Source: Streptomyces sp. 135 (GTDB taxonomy: Bacteria; Actinomycetota; Actinomycetes; Streptomycetales; Streptomycetaceae). From it: 64,000 nucleotides of DNA. A model generated the notes under the pieces. It made no database searches and was not told the DNA's origin. It saw nothing but the letters and a program-made list of their open reading frames with translations. Below are positions 17,072 to 25,110 of the stretch, piece after piece. Location of the stretch: the NCBI RefSeq assembly GCF_020026305.1, contig NZ_CP075691.1:6882001-6946000 (forward strand). The letters are read 5' to 3'. The stretch's first letter is position 1. Each line of letters begins with the position of its first letter. Both the position numbers and the translations under genes were made by a program.

Positions 17072-19459
17072 ATGGCCGACACCCGTACGACCGGTATCCC
17101 CGCGAAGGTCACCCAGGGCGCCAAGAGCAAGGGCGGCATCGGCGAGTCCACGCTCCGCCCCGACGGCACCCTGAAGGTCACCGGCGAGTTCGCCTACTCC
17201 TCGGACATGTGGCACGAGGACATGCTGTGGGGCCAGATCCTGCGCTCCACCGTGGCGCACGCCGAGATCGTCTCCATCGACACCTCCGAGGCCCTCGCGA
17301 TGGCCGGCGTCCACGCCGTCCTGACGCACGAGGACCTGCCCGCCGCGAAGAACTACGGCATGGAGTACCAGGACACCCCCGTCCTGGCCTACGGCAAGGT
17401 CCGCCACCACGGTGAGCCGGTAGCCCTCGTGGCCGCCGACCACCCGGAGACCGCGCGCCGCGCCGCCGCGAAGATCAGGATCGAGTACCGCGAGCTGCCC
17501 CTCGTCACCGATGAGGCCTCCGCGCTCGCGCCGGACGCGATCCTGGTCCACGAGAACCGCGGCGACCACCACGCCGGCCACGTCACGCACCCGAACATCG
17601 TGCACCGCCAGCCGATCATCCGGGGCAACGCCGCCGAGGCCGCCAAGAAGGCCGACGTCATCGTCACCGGCGAGTACACCTTCGGCATGCAGGACCAGGC
17701 CTTCCTCGGCCCCGAGTCCGGCCTCGCGGTCCCCGCCGAGGACGGCGGCGTCGACCTGTACGTCGCCACCCAGTGGCTGCACTCCGACCTCAAGCAGATC
17801 GCGCCCTGCCTCGGCCTGCCCGAGGAGAAGGTGCGGATGACGATGGCCGGCGTCGGCGGCGCGTTCGGCGGCCGCGAGGACATCTCGATGCAGATCCTCG
17901 CCTCCGTGCTCGCGCTGCGCACGGGCAAGCCGGTGAAGATGGTCTACAACCGCTACGAGTCCTTCTTCGGCCACGTCCACCGGCACCCGGCGAAGCTCTA
18001 CTACGAGCACGGTGCCACCAAGGACGGCAAGCTCACGCACATGAAGTGCAAGATCGTCCTGGACGGCGGCGCCTACATGTCGTCCACACCGTCGGTCGTG
18101 GGCAACGCCGCGTCCCTCTCGGTCGGCCCGTACGTCGTCGACGACGTCGAGATCGAGGCGATCGGCCTCTACACCAACAACCCGCCCTGCGGCGCCATGC
18201 GCGGCTTCGGCGCGGTCCAGGCGTGCTTCGCCTACGAGGCGCAGATGGACAAGCTGGCCGCGAAGCTCGGCATGGACCCGGTGGAGTTCCGGCAGAAGAA
18301 CGCCATGGAGCAGGGCACGATCATGCCGACCGGCCAGCCGGTCGACTCGCCCGCGCCGGTCGCCGAACTGCTGCGCCGCGTCAAGGCCCGCCCGATGCCG
18401 CCCGAGCGCCAGTGGGAGTCCAGCGAGGGCGCCGACGTCCGCGCGTTGCCCGGCGGTCTGTCCAACACCACGCACGGCGAGGGCGTCGTCCGCGGTGTCG
18501 GCTACGCGGTCGGCATCAAGAACGTCGGCTTCTCCGAGGGCTTCGACGACTACTCGACCGCCAAGATCCGTCTTGAGGTCATCAACGGCGAGGCCGTCGC
18601 CACGGTGCACACCGCCGCGGCGGAGGTCGGCCAGGGCGGCGTCACCATCCACGCGCAGATCGCCCGTACCGAGCTGGGCGTCCAGCAGGTCACCATCCAC
18701 CCCGCCGACACCCAGGTGGGCTCGGCCGGTTCGACCTCCGCGGGCCGCCAGACGTACATGACCGGCGGCGCCATCAAGAACTCCTGCTCGATCGTCCGCG
18801 AGAAGGTCCTGGAGATCGGCCGGCGCAAGTTCGGCTCGTACCACCCGGCGTGGGCGAGTGCCGAACTCCTCCTGGAGGGCGGCAAGGTCGTCACCGACGG
18901 CGGCGAGGCCCTCGCCTCCCTGGTGGACGTCCTGGAGGACGAGGCCGTGGAGATCGAGGAGGAGTGGCGCCACCGCCCCACCCAGCCCTTCGACCTCGTC
19001 ACCGGCCAGGGCAACGGCCACGTCCAGTACGCGTTCGCCGCGCACCGCGCGGTGGTGGAGGTCGACACCGAGCTCGGCCTGGTCAAGGTCATCGAGCTGG
19101 CCTGCGCGCAGGACGTCGGCAAGGCGATCAACCCGCTCTCCGTCATCGGCCAGATCCAGGGTGGCACCACCCAGGGCCTGGGCGTGGCGGTGATGGAGGA
19201 GATCATCGTCGACCCGAAGACCGCGAAGGTGAAGAACCCTTCCTTCACGGACTACCTGATCCCGACCCTCCTCGACACGCCGACCATCCCGGTCGACTAC
19301 CTCGAACTGGCCGACCCCAACGCTCCCTACGGAGTACGCGGGATCGGCGAGGCCCCGACCCTCTCGTCCACCCCGGCGGTCCTCGCGGCCATCAGGAACG
19401 CGACGGGTCTTGAGCTCACCAAGACGCCGGTACGGCCCGAACACCTCACCGGTACCTGA
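17072..19459 (+). CDS. Xanthine dehydrogenase, molybdopterin-binding (large) subunit
   Basis: A 795-residue catalytic subunit that hydroxylates hypoxanthine and xanthine to urate. Seen in order: the aldehyde oxidase/xanthine dehydrogenase a/b-hammerhead domain, Mo-cofactor segments GVGGAFGGRED and CGAMRGFGAVQ, AAAEVGQGGV, and the catalytic-Glu motif VRGIGEAPTLSS near the C-terminus. ATG 17072 gives MADTRTTGIPAKV, and the in-frame extension upstream only overlaps the small subunit. It needs sulphurated Mo cofactor, which fits the downstream xdhC. Confidence 0.95.
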   Translation: MADTRTTGIPAKVTQGAKSKGGIGESTLRPDGTLKVTGEFAYSSDMWHEDMLWGQILRSTVAHAEIVSIDTSEALAMAGVHAVLTHEDLPAAKNYGMEYQDTPVLAYGKVRHHGEPVALVAADHPETARRAAAKIRIEYRELPLVTDEASALAPDAILVHENRGDHHAGHVTHPNIVHRQPIIRGNAAEAAKKADVIVTGEYTFGMQDQAFLGPESGLAVPAEDGGVDLYVATQWLHSDLKQIAPCLGLPEEKVRMTMAGVGGAFGGREDISMQILASVLALRTGKPVKMVYNRYESFFGHVHRHPAKLYYEHGATKDGKLTHMKCKIVLDGGAYMSSTPSVVGNAASLSVGPYVVDDVEIEAIGLYTNNPPCGAMRGFGAVQACFAYEAQMDKLAAKLGMDPVEFRQKNAMEQGTIMPTGQPVDSPAPVAELLRRVKARPMPPERQWESSEGADVRALPGGLSNTTHGEGVVRGVGYAVGIKNVGFSEGFDDYSTAKIRLEVINGEAVATVHTAAAEVGQGGVTIHAQIARTELGVQQVTIHPADTQVGSAGSTSAGRQTYMTGGAIKNSCSIVREKVLEIGRRKFGSYHPAWASAELLLEGGKVVTDGGEALASLVDVLEDEAVEIEEEWRHRPTQPFDLVTGQGNGHVQYAFAAHRAVVEVDTELGLVKVIELACAQDVGKAINPLSVIGQIQGGTTQGLGVAVMEEIIVDPKTAKVKNPSFTDYLIPTLLDTPTIPVDYLELADPNAPYGVRGIGEAPTLSSTPAVLAAIRNATGLELTKTPVRPEHLTGT

Positions 19460-19482
19460 TCCGTCCGGATCACGCAGAGCCT

Positions 19483-19538
19483 CCGAGCGGTGTGTGCCTC
19501 CCAGGAACGTCACACTTCCCGCCGCCCACACCGCTCGG
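19483..19538. promoter_or_regulatory. Perfect 12-bp inverted repeat downstream of xanthine dehydrogenase
   Basis: CCGAGCGGTGTG (19483-19494) and CACACCGCTCGG (19527-19538) form a perfect stem with a 32-base loop, starting 23 bp after the dehydrogenase stop. It may be a transcript-stabilising or terminator structure, or an operator for the permease gene. No U-tract follows, which is usual in Streptomyces. Confidence 0.6.
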
Positions 19539-19683
19539 AACCCAACTCCCCGTCGTGACGAGGGAGATGCCGTCGTCCCTCGTGATGTCCGTCATGAGGG
19601 AGATGTCGTTCGTCTCGGGCCGTCCCCCGGGTCGTGCAGCCAACGCACCATCCCAAATCCCGCAAACTTTCGCGGGTGCCCCT

Positions 19684-21102
19684 GTGAACCTTGGGAGTGG
19701 CACGCGTCCCGGAAGCGGGTCTTGGCTCGACCGGTACTTTCACATATCCCGGAGAGGATCCACGGTCGCGCGCGAGGTGCGCGGCGGAATCACCACCTTC
19801 ATGGCGATGGCGTACATCGTCCTGCTCAACCCCGTGCTCCTGTCCGGCAAGGATGCGGCGGGCAACACCATGAGCCATCAGGCACTGGTCACCGCGACGG
19901 CGCTCGCCGCCGCGGCCACCACCCTCCTGATGGGCTTCGTCGGCAAGGTGCCGCTGGCCCTGGCCGCCGGACTCTCCGTGTCCGGAGTCATCGCCTCACA
20001 GGTCGCACCCGAGATGACGTGGCCGCAGGCCATGGGCATGTGCGTGATGTACGGCGTCGTGATCATGCTCCTTGTGGTCACCGGGCTCCGCGAAATGATC
20101 ATGAATGCGATCCCGCTCGCCCTCAAACATGGCATCACCATGGGCATCGGCCTGTTCATCGCCATGATCGGCCTGGTCAAGGGCGGCTTCGTCCACCCCG
20201 GCAAGGCGACCCCGCTCTCGCTCGGCCCGGCCGGCGAGCTCTCGGGCTGGCCCGTCCTGCTCTTCGCGGGCACCCTGCTCCTCATCTTCATGCTCCAGGC
20301 GCGCAACACCCCCGGCGCGATCCTGATCGGCATCATCACCGGCACGGTGGTCGCCCTCATCCTCAACGCCCTGGATGTCATCGACCCCAAGCAGTGGGCC
20401 AACGGCGCCCCCGAGCTGCACGGCAGCGCGGTCTCCTCGCCCGACTTCTCGCTCTTCGGCGACGTCGAGTTCGGCGGCTGGGGCGAGGTCGGCGCGATGA
20501 CGGTCGGCATGATCGTCTTCACGCTGGTGCTCGCCGGGTTCTTCGACGCGATGGCCACCATCATCGGCGTCGGCACCGAGGCCAACCTCGCCGACGACAA
20601 GGGCCGCATGCCGGGCCTGTCCAAGGCACTGTTCATCGACGGCGCCGGCGGCGCCATCGGCGGCGTGGCGGGCGGCTCCGGCCAGACCGTCTTCGTCGAG
20701 TCCGCGACCGGCGTCGGGGAAGGCGCCCGCACCGGCCTCGCCTCGGTCGTCACCGGCCTGTTCTTCGCGGCCTGCCTCTTCTTCACGCCGATCACCGCGA
20801 TCGTGCCCCAGGAGGTCGCCTCCGCCGCGCTCGTCGTCATCGGAGCGATGATGATGATGAACGCCCGGCACGTCGACTGGGCCGACCGGGCCACCGCCAT
20901 CCCGGTCTTCCTGACCGTCGTCCTCATGCCCTTCACGTACACCATCACCACCGGTGTCGCGGCGGGCGTCATCGCCTGGGTCGCCATCAAGATCGCCCAG
21001 GGGAAGGCAAGGGAGATCGGCGCCTTCATGTGGGGCCTGACGCTGGTCTTCCTCGTCTACTTCGCCCTCAACCCCATCGAAGGATGGCTGGGCGTCCACT
21101 GA
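19684..21102 (+). CDS. NCS2-family purine (adenine/guanine/hypoxanthine) permease, AzgA-like
   Basis: A multi-pass membrane protein of about 472 residues. The conserved start of the fold is SWLDRYFHISRRGSTVAREVRGG, followed by ITTFMAMAYIVLLNPVLL. About 12 to 14 hydrophobic helices follow, including GFFDAMATIIGVGTEA, the family motif containing the substrate-site Asp. The start is unsure: ATGs at 19567, 19585, 19594 and 19603 are in frame, but their AGGGAG lies directly against the ATG, and a short stem (CGAGGGA/TCCCTCG, 19560-19583) suggests leader RNA. GTG 19684 gives a typical family length. It presumably imports the substrates of the upstream dehydrogenase. Confidence 0.88.
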   Translation: MNLGSGTRPGSGSWLDRYFHISRRGSTVAREVRGGITTFMAMAYIVLLNPVLLSGKDAAGNTMSHQALVTATALAAAATTLLMGFVGKVPLALAAGLSVSGVIASQVAPEMTWPQAMGMCVMYGVVIMLLVVTGLREMIMNAIPLALKHGITMGIGLFIAMIGLVKGGFVHPGKATPLSLGPAGELSGWPVLLFAGTLLLIFMLQARNTPGAILIGIITGTVVALILNALDVIDPKQWANGAPELHGSAVSSPDFSLFGDVEFGGWGEVGAMTVGMIVFTLVLAGFFDAMATIIGVGTEANLADDKGRMPGLSKALFIDGAGGAIGGVAGGSGQTVFVESATGVGEGARTGLASVVTGLFFAACLFFTPITAIVPQEVASAALVVIGAMMMMNARHVDWADRATAIPVFLTVVLMPFTYTITTGVAAGVIAWVAIKIAQGKAREIGAFMWGLTLVFLVYFALNPIEGWLGVH

Positions 21103-21147
21103 GGCGCCGGGCCCTCCGCACACCCGTAGAGCCTTGAGGAGGCCGAC

Positions 21148-22341
21148 ATGCTGGACATCGCCGACGAGCTGCACCGGTGGATCGGGCAGGGACGTGACTT
21201 CGCCGTCGCCACGGTCGTGGCGGTCGGCGGCAGCGCGCCCCGGCAGCCCGGCGCCGCACTCGCCGTCGACGCGTCCGGCACGGCCATCGGCTCGGTCTCC
21301 GGCGGCTGTGTGGAGGGCGCCGTCTACGAACTGTGCAGGCAGGCGCTGGAGGACGGCGAGACCGTCCTCGAACGCTTCGGCTACAGCGACGAGGACGCCT
21401 TCGCCGTGGGTCTGACCTGCGGCGGCGTCATCGACATCCTCGTCACCCCGGTCCGCGCGGACACCCCGTCGCGACCAGTGCTCGCCGCCGCCCTCGCCGC
21501 CGCCTCCTCGGGGCGCGCGGCGGCGGTCGCCCGCGTCACCGCCGGGCCGGCCGAGCTGCTGGGCCGCGCCCTTCTCGTACGTCCTTTGGACGAGGTTCGA
21601 CCTTCCGGCGACTACGGGGCTGAGTACGAGGACGGGTACGAGGGCGGCCTGGGCGGACATCCGGAGCTGGACCGCACGGTCGCCGGGGAGGCCCGCGCCC
21701 TGCTCGACGCGGGGCGCACCGCGACCGTGGAGATCGGCGAGGACGGGTCACGGTGCGGATCGCCGCTGACGGTCCTCGTCGAGTCGAGCGTGCCGCCGCC
21801 CCGCATGATCGTCTTCGGTGCGATCGACTTCGCCTCGGCGCTCGTACGCATCGGCAAGTTCCTCGGCTACCACGTCACCGTGTGCGACGCGCGCCCCGTC
21901 TTCGCGACGGCCGCGCGCTTCCCCGACGCCGACGAGATCGTCGTCGAGTGGCCGCACCGCTACCTCGAGACCACCGGCGTCGACGCCCGCACCGTGCTGT
22001 GCGTGCTGACCCACGACGCCAAGTTCGACGTACCGCTGCTGCGCCTCGCGCTGCGGCTGCCCGTCGCCTACGTCGGCGCGATGGGCTCGCGCCGCACCCA
22101 TGAGGACCGCAACGCCCGGCTGCGCGAAGTCGGCGTCACCGACCTTGAGCTGGCGCGGCTGAGGTCGCCCATCGGCCTGGACCTCGGCGCCCGTACGCCC
22201 GAGGAGACCGCCCTGTCCATCGCCGCGGAGATCGTTGCCAACCGGCGTGGCGGCAGCGGTGTCTCGCTCACCGGCGCGCACACGCCGATCCACCATGACG
22301 GCGCGCACAAGCCGGCGGGGCGGATCGGGTCGGTGGCCTGA
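21148..22341 (+). CDS. xdhC: XdhC/CoxI-family Mo-cofactor maturation chaperone
   Basis: A 397-residue protein that binds molybdenum cofactor and helps insert the sulphurated form into xanthine dehydrogenase. The N-terminal XdhC/CoxI domain has FAVATVVAVGGSAPRQPGA and SGGCVEGAVYE. The C-terminal Rossmann-like domain has MIVFGAIDFASALVRIGKFL and VAYVGAMGSRRTHEDR. GAGGAGG precedes ATG 21148. It closes the purine operon, 45 bp after the permease gene. Confidence 0.92.
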   Translation: MLDIADELHRWIGQGRDFAVATVVAVGGSAPRQPGAALAVDASGTAIGSVSGGCVEGAVYELCRQALEDGETVLERFGYSDEDAFAVGLTCGGVIDILVTPVRADTPSRPVLAAALAAASSGRAAAVARVTAGPAELLGRALLVRPLDEVRPSGDYGAEYEDGYEGGLGGHPELDRTVAGEARALLDAGRTATVEIGEDGSRCGSPLTVLVESSVPPPRMIVFGAIDFASALVRIGKFLGYHVTVCDARPVFATAARFPDADEIVVEWPHRYLETTGVDARTVLCVLTHDAKFDVPLLRLALRLPVAYVGAMGSRRTHEDRNARLREVGVTDLELARLRSPIGLDLGARTPEETALSIAAEIVANRRGGSGVSLTGAHTPIHHDGAHKPAGRIGSVA

Positions 22342-22386
22342 GCCGACGGAGGCAGGTCCGGGCGCCGCCTGGGCGGTCGGACACGG

Positions 22387-22821
22387 TCACGCCTTGGTGA
22401 GGCGCGTGACCACGCGCGCGAACACCGGCCGGGCGACCGCGGACAGCGCGCCGTCGAAGAGCGGCGGCAGCAGCCGCAGCCGCAGTTCCTCGTGCCAGAC
22501 GATCCGGGAGCCGGCGGGACCCGGCCCCACCTCGATCTCCGCCCAGCCCATGACGGCCCCGCCCCGCTTCTCCAGGCGGCACCGGCCCGGCGTGGCGCCC
22601 TCGGGGGGCCGCCAGTCGACGACCTCCATCGTGTCGTCGAAGCCGATGGGGCCGAGCGCGGTGCGGGCGACGAAGACCGTGCCCACGCGTGTGGGCGGGG
22701 GAGTGCGGACCGTGACGCGGGTGAGCGGGACGGCCTCGCCGTGCCGTTCCCACGTGGTGAGGCGGCGCCATGCCTCGGCGGGCGGCAGGGCCGTTTCCCT
22801 GGTGAACCGGAAGAGTGCCAC
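22387..22821 (-). CDS. SRPBCC-family (START/polyketide cyclase-like fold) protein
   Basis: A 144-residue protein with the SRPBCC pattern: an N-terminal strand and helix (FRFTRETALPPAEAWRRLTT), a conserved strand region with IGFDDTMEVVDWRPPEG, the strand RIVWHEELRLRLLP and a long C-terminal helix (VARPVFARVVTRLTKA). Such proteins bind hydrophobic ligands. No catalytic function can be assigned. It converges on xdhC and the actual ligand is unknown. Confidence 0.82.
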   Translation of the reverse strand: MALFRFTRETALPPAEAWRRLTTWERHGEAVPLTRVTVRTPPPTRVGTVFVARTALGPIGFDDTMEVVDWRPPEGATPGRCRLEKRGGAVMGWAEIEVGPGPAGSRIVWHEELRLRLLPPLFDGALSAVARPVFARVVTRLTKA

Positions 22822-22850
22822 GCCACCGAGGCTAATGCCCCTGCCTGCGG

Positions 22851-23648
22851 CTAGCGGTAGACCTTGCCGGGCTCGGCCTTGCCCGGTGCGAGCAGCTGGG
22901 AGACCGTCACGAAGACGTAGCCCCGCTTCTTCAGCTCGGCGATGACGCCGGGCACGGCCGGCACGGTGCCCTTGTAGATGTCGTGCAGCAGGATGATGCC
23001 GTCCCGCTTGGTCTGGTCGATGACCCGCTGCTGGATCAGCTTGGAGTCATTGGTCGTGTAGTCCTTCGCGGTGACGGTCCACAGGACCTCCGAGAGCCCG
23101 AGCTCCTTGGAGAGCTTGTTGATGTCCTCGTTCGTGCGGCCCTGCGGCGGCCGCATCAGCGTCGGCTTCTTGCCTATGAGCTTCTCTATCGCCTTGTTGG
23201 GGCGCTCCAGCTCCTCGCGCGCCTCGGCCAGGTCGATCTTCGTGAGGATCTTGTGCGACCAGGTGTGGCTCGCCACCTCGTGGCCCTCGGCGTCCATCTG
23301 CTTGACGAGCTCGGGGTACTTCACGATGTGGTTCTTGCCGAGCGTGAAGAAGGTGGCGGGGACCTTCTCCTTCTTGAGGATCTCGAGCAGCCCGGGCGTG
23401 TTCTCGCTGGGCCCCGCGTCGAAGGTCAGCGCCACGCACTTGGCCTTGCGGCAGTCGACCGTGCCGAACGTCCCCTGGTCCGCGCCCTCCTTGCGGACGG
23501 TGCTGGGCGAGGTGGTGTCGAGCCTGGTGCACCCGGTCAGCGCGAGGACGAGGGCCGCCCCCGCCGCGAGGGCGGAGGCGGTGCGAGGCAACCTTCTCGG
23601 TCCGCGCGTCATCTTCAAGGCAGCGAAAGGCGTGTTCAGGGCAGGCAT
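22851..23648 (-). CDS. Polysaccharide deacetylase lipoprotein (NodB domain)
   Basis: A 265-residue exported lipoprotein predicted to de-N-acetylate a cell-wall or extracellular glycan. A lipobox (LVLALTGC) follows an N-terminal hydrophobic segment. The NodB domain shows motif 1 VALTFDAGPSENTP (TFDDGP-like, with FDA), motif 2 HEVASHTWSHKI (SHTWSH), the motif RPPQGRTNED and the C-terminal GIILLHDIY. The second Asp of TFDDGP is Ala here, as in some family members with another metal geometry. ATG 23648 is just six bases after a TATAGT box, which suggests a leaderless message. GTG 23663 and ATG 23612 are alternatives. Confidence 0.88.
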   Translation of the reverse strand: MPALNTPFAALKMTRGPRRLPRTASALAAGAALVLALTGCTRLDTTSPSTVRKEGADQGTFGTVDCRKAKCVALTFDAGPSENTPGLLEILKKEKVPATFFTLGKNHIVKYPELVKQMDAEGHEVASHTWSHKILTKIDLAEAREELERPNKAIEKLIGKKPTLMRPPQGRTNEDINKLSKELGLSEVLWTVTAKDYTTNDSKLIQQRVIDQTKRDGIILLHDIYKGTVPAVPGVIAELKKRGYVFVTVSQLLAPGKAEPGKVYR

Positions 23649-23654
23649 GCGAGC

Positions 23655-23684
23655 ACTATACACGCCGCGTATACAGTCAGTTCA
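23655..23684 (-). promoter_or_regulatory. Putative leaderless promoter of the deacetylase gene
   Basis: On the minus strand a -10 hexamer TATAGT (23660-23655) lies six bases before the ATG at 23648, with a weak -35 TGAACT (23684-23679) at 18-bp spacing. No ribosome binding site intervenes. A leaderless transcript starting at or near the ATG would explain this. The surrounding GTATAC-GCGGC-GTGTATAG has partial dyad symmetry and could be an operator. Confidence 0.45.
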
Positions 23685-23723
23685 TAGTGAGCAATCCGCT
23701 TCCTTGATGGGCAATCCGTTGCT

Positions 23724-24791
23724 TCATTGGGCGCAATCCCAGTCGCCGAGAAAGTCGATCTCGGGGGAGAGCCGCACCCCGGTGCGCCCCTCGACCCGCC
23801 GCCGCACGATCTCCACGGCCGCGCGGAAGCGGGCGGCGCCGGCGCCGTCGGTGGGCTCCTCCGCCACCAGCGTGTAGTGCAGGGACGAGACCCGGACACC
23901 CGGGGTGATGGGCCGGCGGAGTTCGAAGCCCGCCTCCCTGATCAGCCAGCTCGCGCTCACCCGGGTGGAGCCGTCCGGGAAGCTGTTCACCGGCGCGTCG
24001 CGCGCCCGCAGCCGCTCGGCCTGCGCGGGGCTGATCTCGGGGCTGAGGAAGACGCTGCCCACCGAACGCTCGTCCGCGGCCGAGCAGCCGAGCACCATCC
24101 CCTTGCCGCGCCGGACCGACAGCACCGCCCGGGCGGCTTCGGCCAGGGGCACGCTGCTGCCGAGCGGGACGTCGAGCTCCGCCGCGACCTGGCGGTAGCC
24201 GACGGGGGCGCTGAGCGGTGAACGGCGCAGGGCGAAGACGAGCCCGAGCAGCGTCCAGCGCCGGGACCGCTTGAACATGCTGGTGCGGTGGCCGAGGCCG
24301 CACTCGGCGGCGGCCAGCGTGACGTGACGGCGCGTCCGCCAGTCCCACGCCCGCACCGCGACGAGCGAGTCGGAGATCTCCTGGCCGTACGCGCCGACGT
24401 TCTGGACCGGCGTGGCCCCCACCGTGCCGGGGATGCCGGTCAGCATCTCCATGCCCTTGAGGCCCTCGGCGACGGTGGCCTCCACCAGGTCCGCCAGCGC
24501 GTGGCCCGCCTGGACCTCGATCCGGACGGGGTCCGCCCGGGGGCCGTCCAGGAAGCGGATGCCTCGGGTGGCCATACGCAGCACGGGAGTGGAGCAACCG
24601 GAGTCGTGCACCAGGGTGTTGCTGCCCGCACCGAGACAGACCGGGGGCCCGGCGCGCCCCACCTCGCCGGTGACGAGGGCGACGACCTCGGGGAAGTCCG
24701 CCGGGTCGGCCAGCTCCACGAGCGTGGCGGCCGGGCCGCCGAGGCCCAGAGTCGTCAGGGGGGCGAGCGGGGCCCCGTGCGTCACATGCAT
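23724..24791 (-). CDS. murB: UDP-N-acetylenolpyruvoylglucosamine reductase (MurB) paralogue
   Basis: A 355-residue FAD enzyme reducing UDP-GlcNAc-enolpyruvate to UDP-MurNAc in cell-wall synthesis. The FAD motif is VCLGAGSNTLVHD, the second contact is GMEMLTGIPGTVGATPVQNV and the catalytic Ser loop is GSVFLSPEIS. The C-terminal Glu motif EIDFLGDWD ends the protein. The housekeeping Streptomyces murB normally lies in another context with translation genes, so this may be a second copy; that is inference. No ribosome binding site is obvious before ATG 24791. The start region is duplicated twice in the adjoining DNA. Confidence 0.88.
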   Translation of the reverse strand: MHVTHGAPLAPLTTLGLGGPAATLVELADPADFPEVVALVTGEVGRAGPPVCLGAGSNTLVHDSGCSTPVLRMATRGIRFLDGPRADPVRIEVQAGHALADLVEATVAEGLKGMEMLTGIPGTVGATPVQNVGAYGQEISDSLVAVRAWDWRTRRHVTLAAAECGLGHRTSMFKRSRRWTLLGLVFALRRSPLSAPVGYRQVAAELDVPLGSSVPLAEAARAVLSVRRGKGMVLGCSAADERSVGSVFLSPEISPAQAERLRARDAPVNSFPDGSTRVSASWLIREAGFELRRPITPGVRVSSLHYTLVAEEPTDGAGAARFRAAVEIVRRRVEGRTGVRLSPEIDFLGDWDCAQ

Positions 24792-25110
24792 ACGGTGCGG
24801 TTCTCCCTCGTGTGGCGGTTGGTGGGGTCGGCGGGGCGGTGCGGGTGGTCTCGGGGGCGGTCAGCTCGCGTGGCGGAGTTGGGAGTCGGGCCGGGTGCGA
24901 GTAGGTGGGCCGTGGGTTGGACGGCGTGTTGGGCTGGTGTGCTGTCGAGGCTCAGGGTTGTCGGTGGGGCGGGCGGGGCCCTGTGTGTCGCATGTATACG
25001 GTGCGGTGCTCGGTGGTAAGTCGACGGTGGGGCGGGCGGGGCCCGTGCGTCACATGCATACCGCGCGGTACTCGGTGGTCAGCTCGCGCGGCGGAGTTCG
25101 GCCGGGGCGA
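24760..25110. repeat. Diverged repeats of the murB start and neighbouring gene end
   Basis: The murB start region (24760-24801, containing GTCACATGCATACGGTGCGG) recurs at 24960-25017 (GTCGCATGTATACGGTGCGG) and at 25021-25080 (GTCACATGCATACCGCGCGG). The 3' end of the next gene (25077-25160, beginning GGTCAGCTCGCGCGGCGGAG) recurs in decayed form at 24857-24950 (GGTCAGCTCGCGTGGCGGAG), including a shared GTGCTGTCGAGGC further in. The gap is therefore built from copies of its own two flanks, i.e. old tandem duplications that are now decaying. No gene is seen in it. Confidence 0.75.

Noticed and set aside
24792-25078. Small gene in the murB/regulator gap
   Set aside because: Plus-strand frames there are produced by the decayed repeats, without a ribosome binding site or family match.
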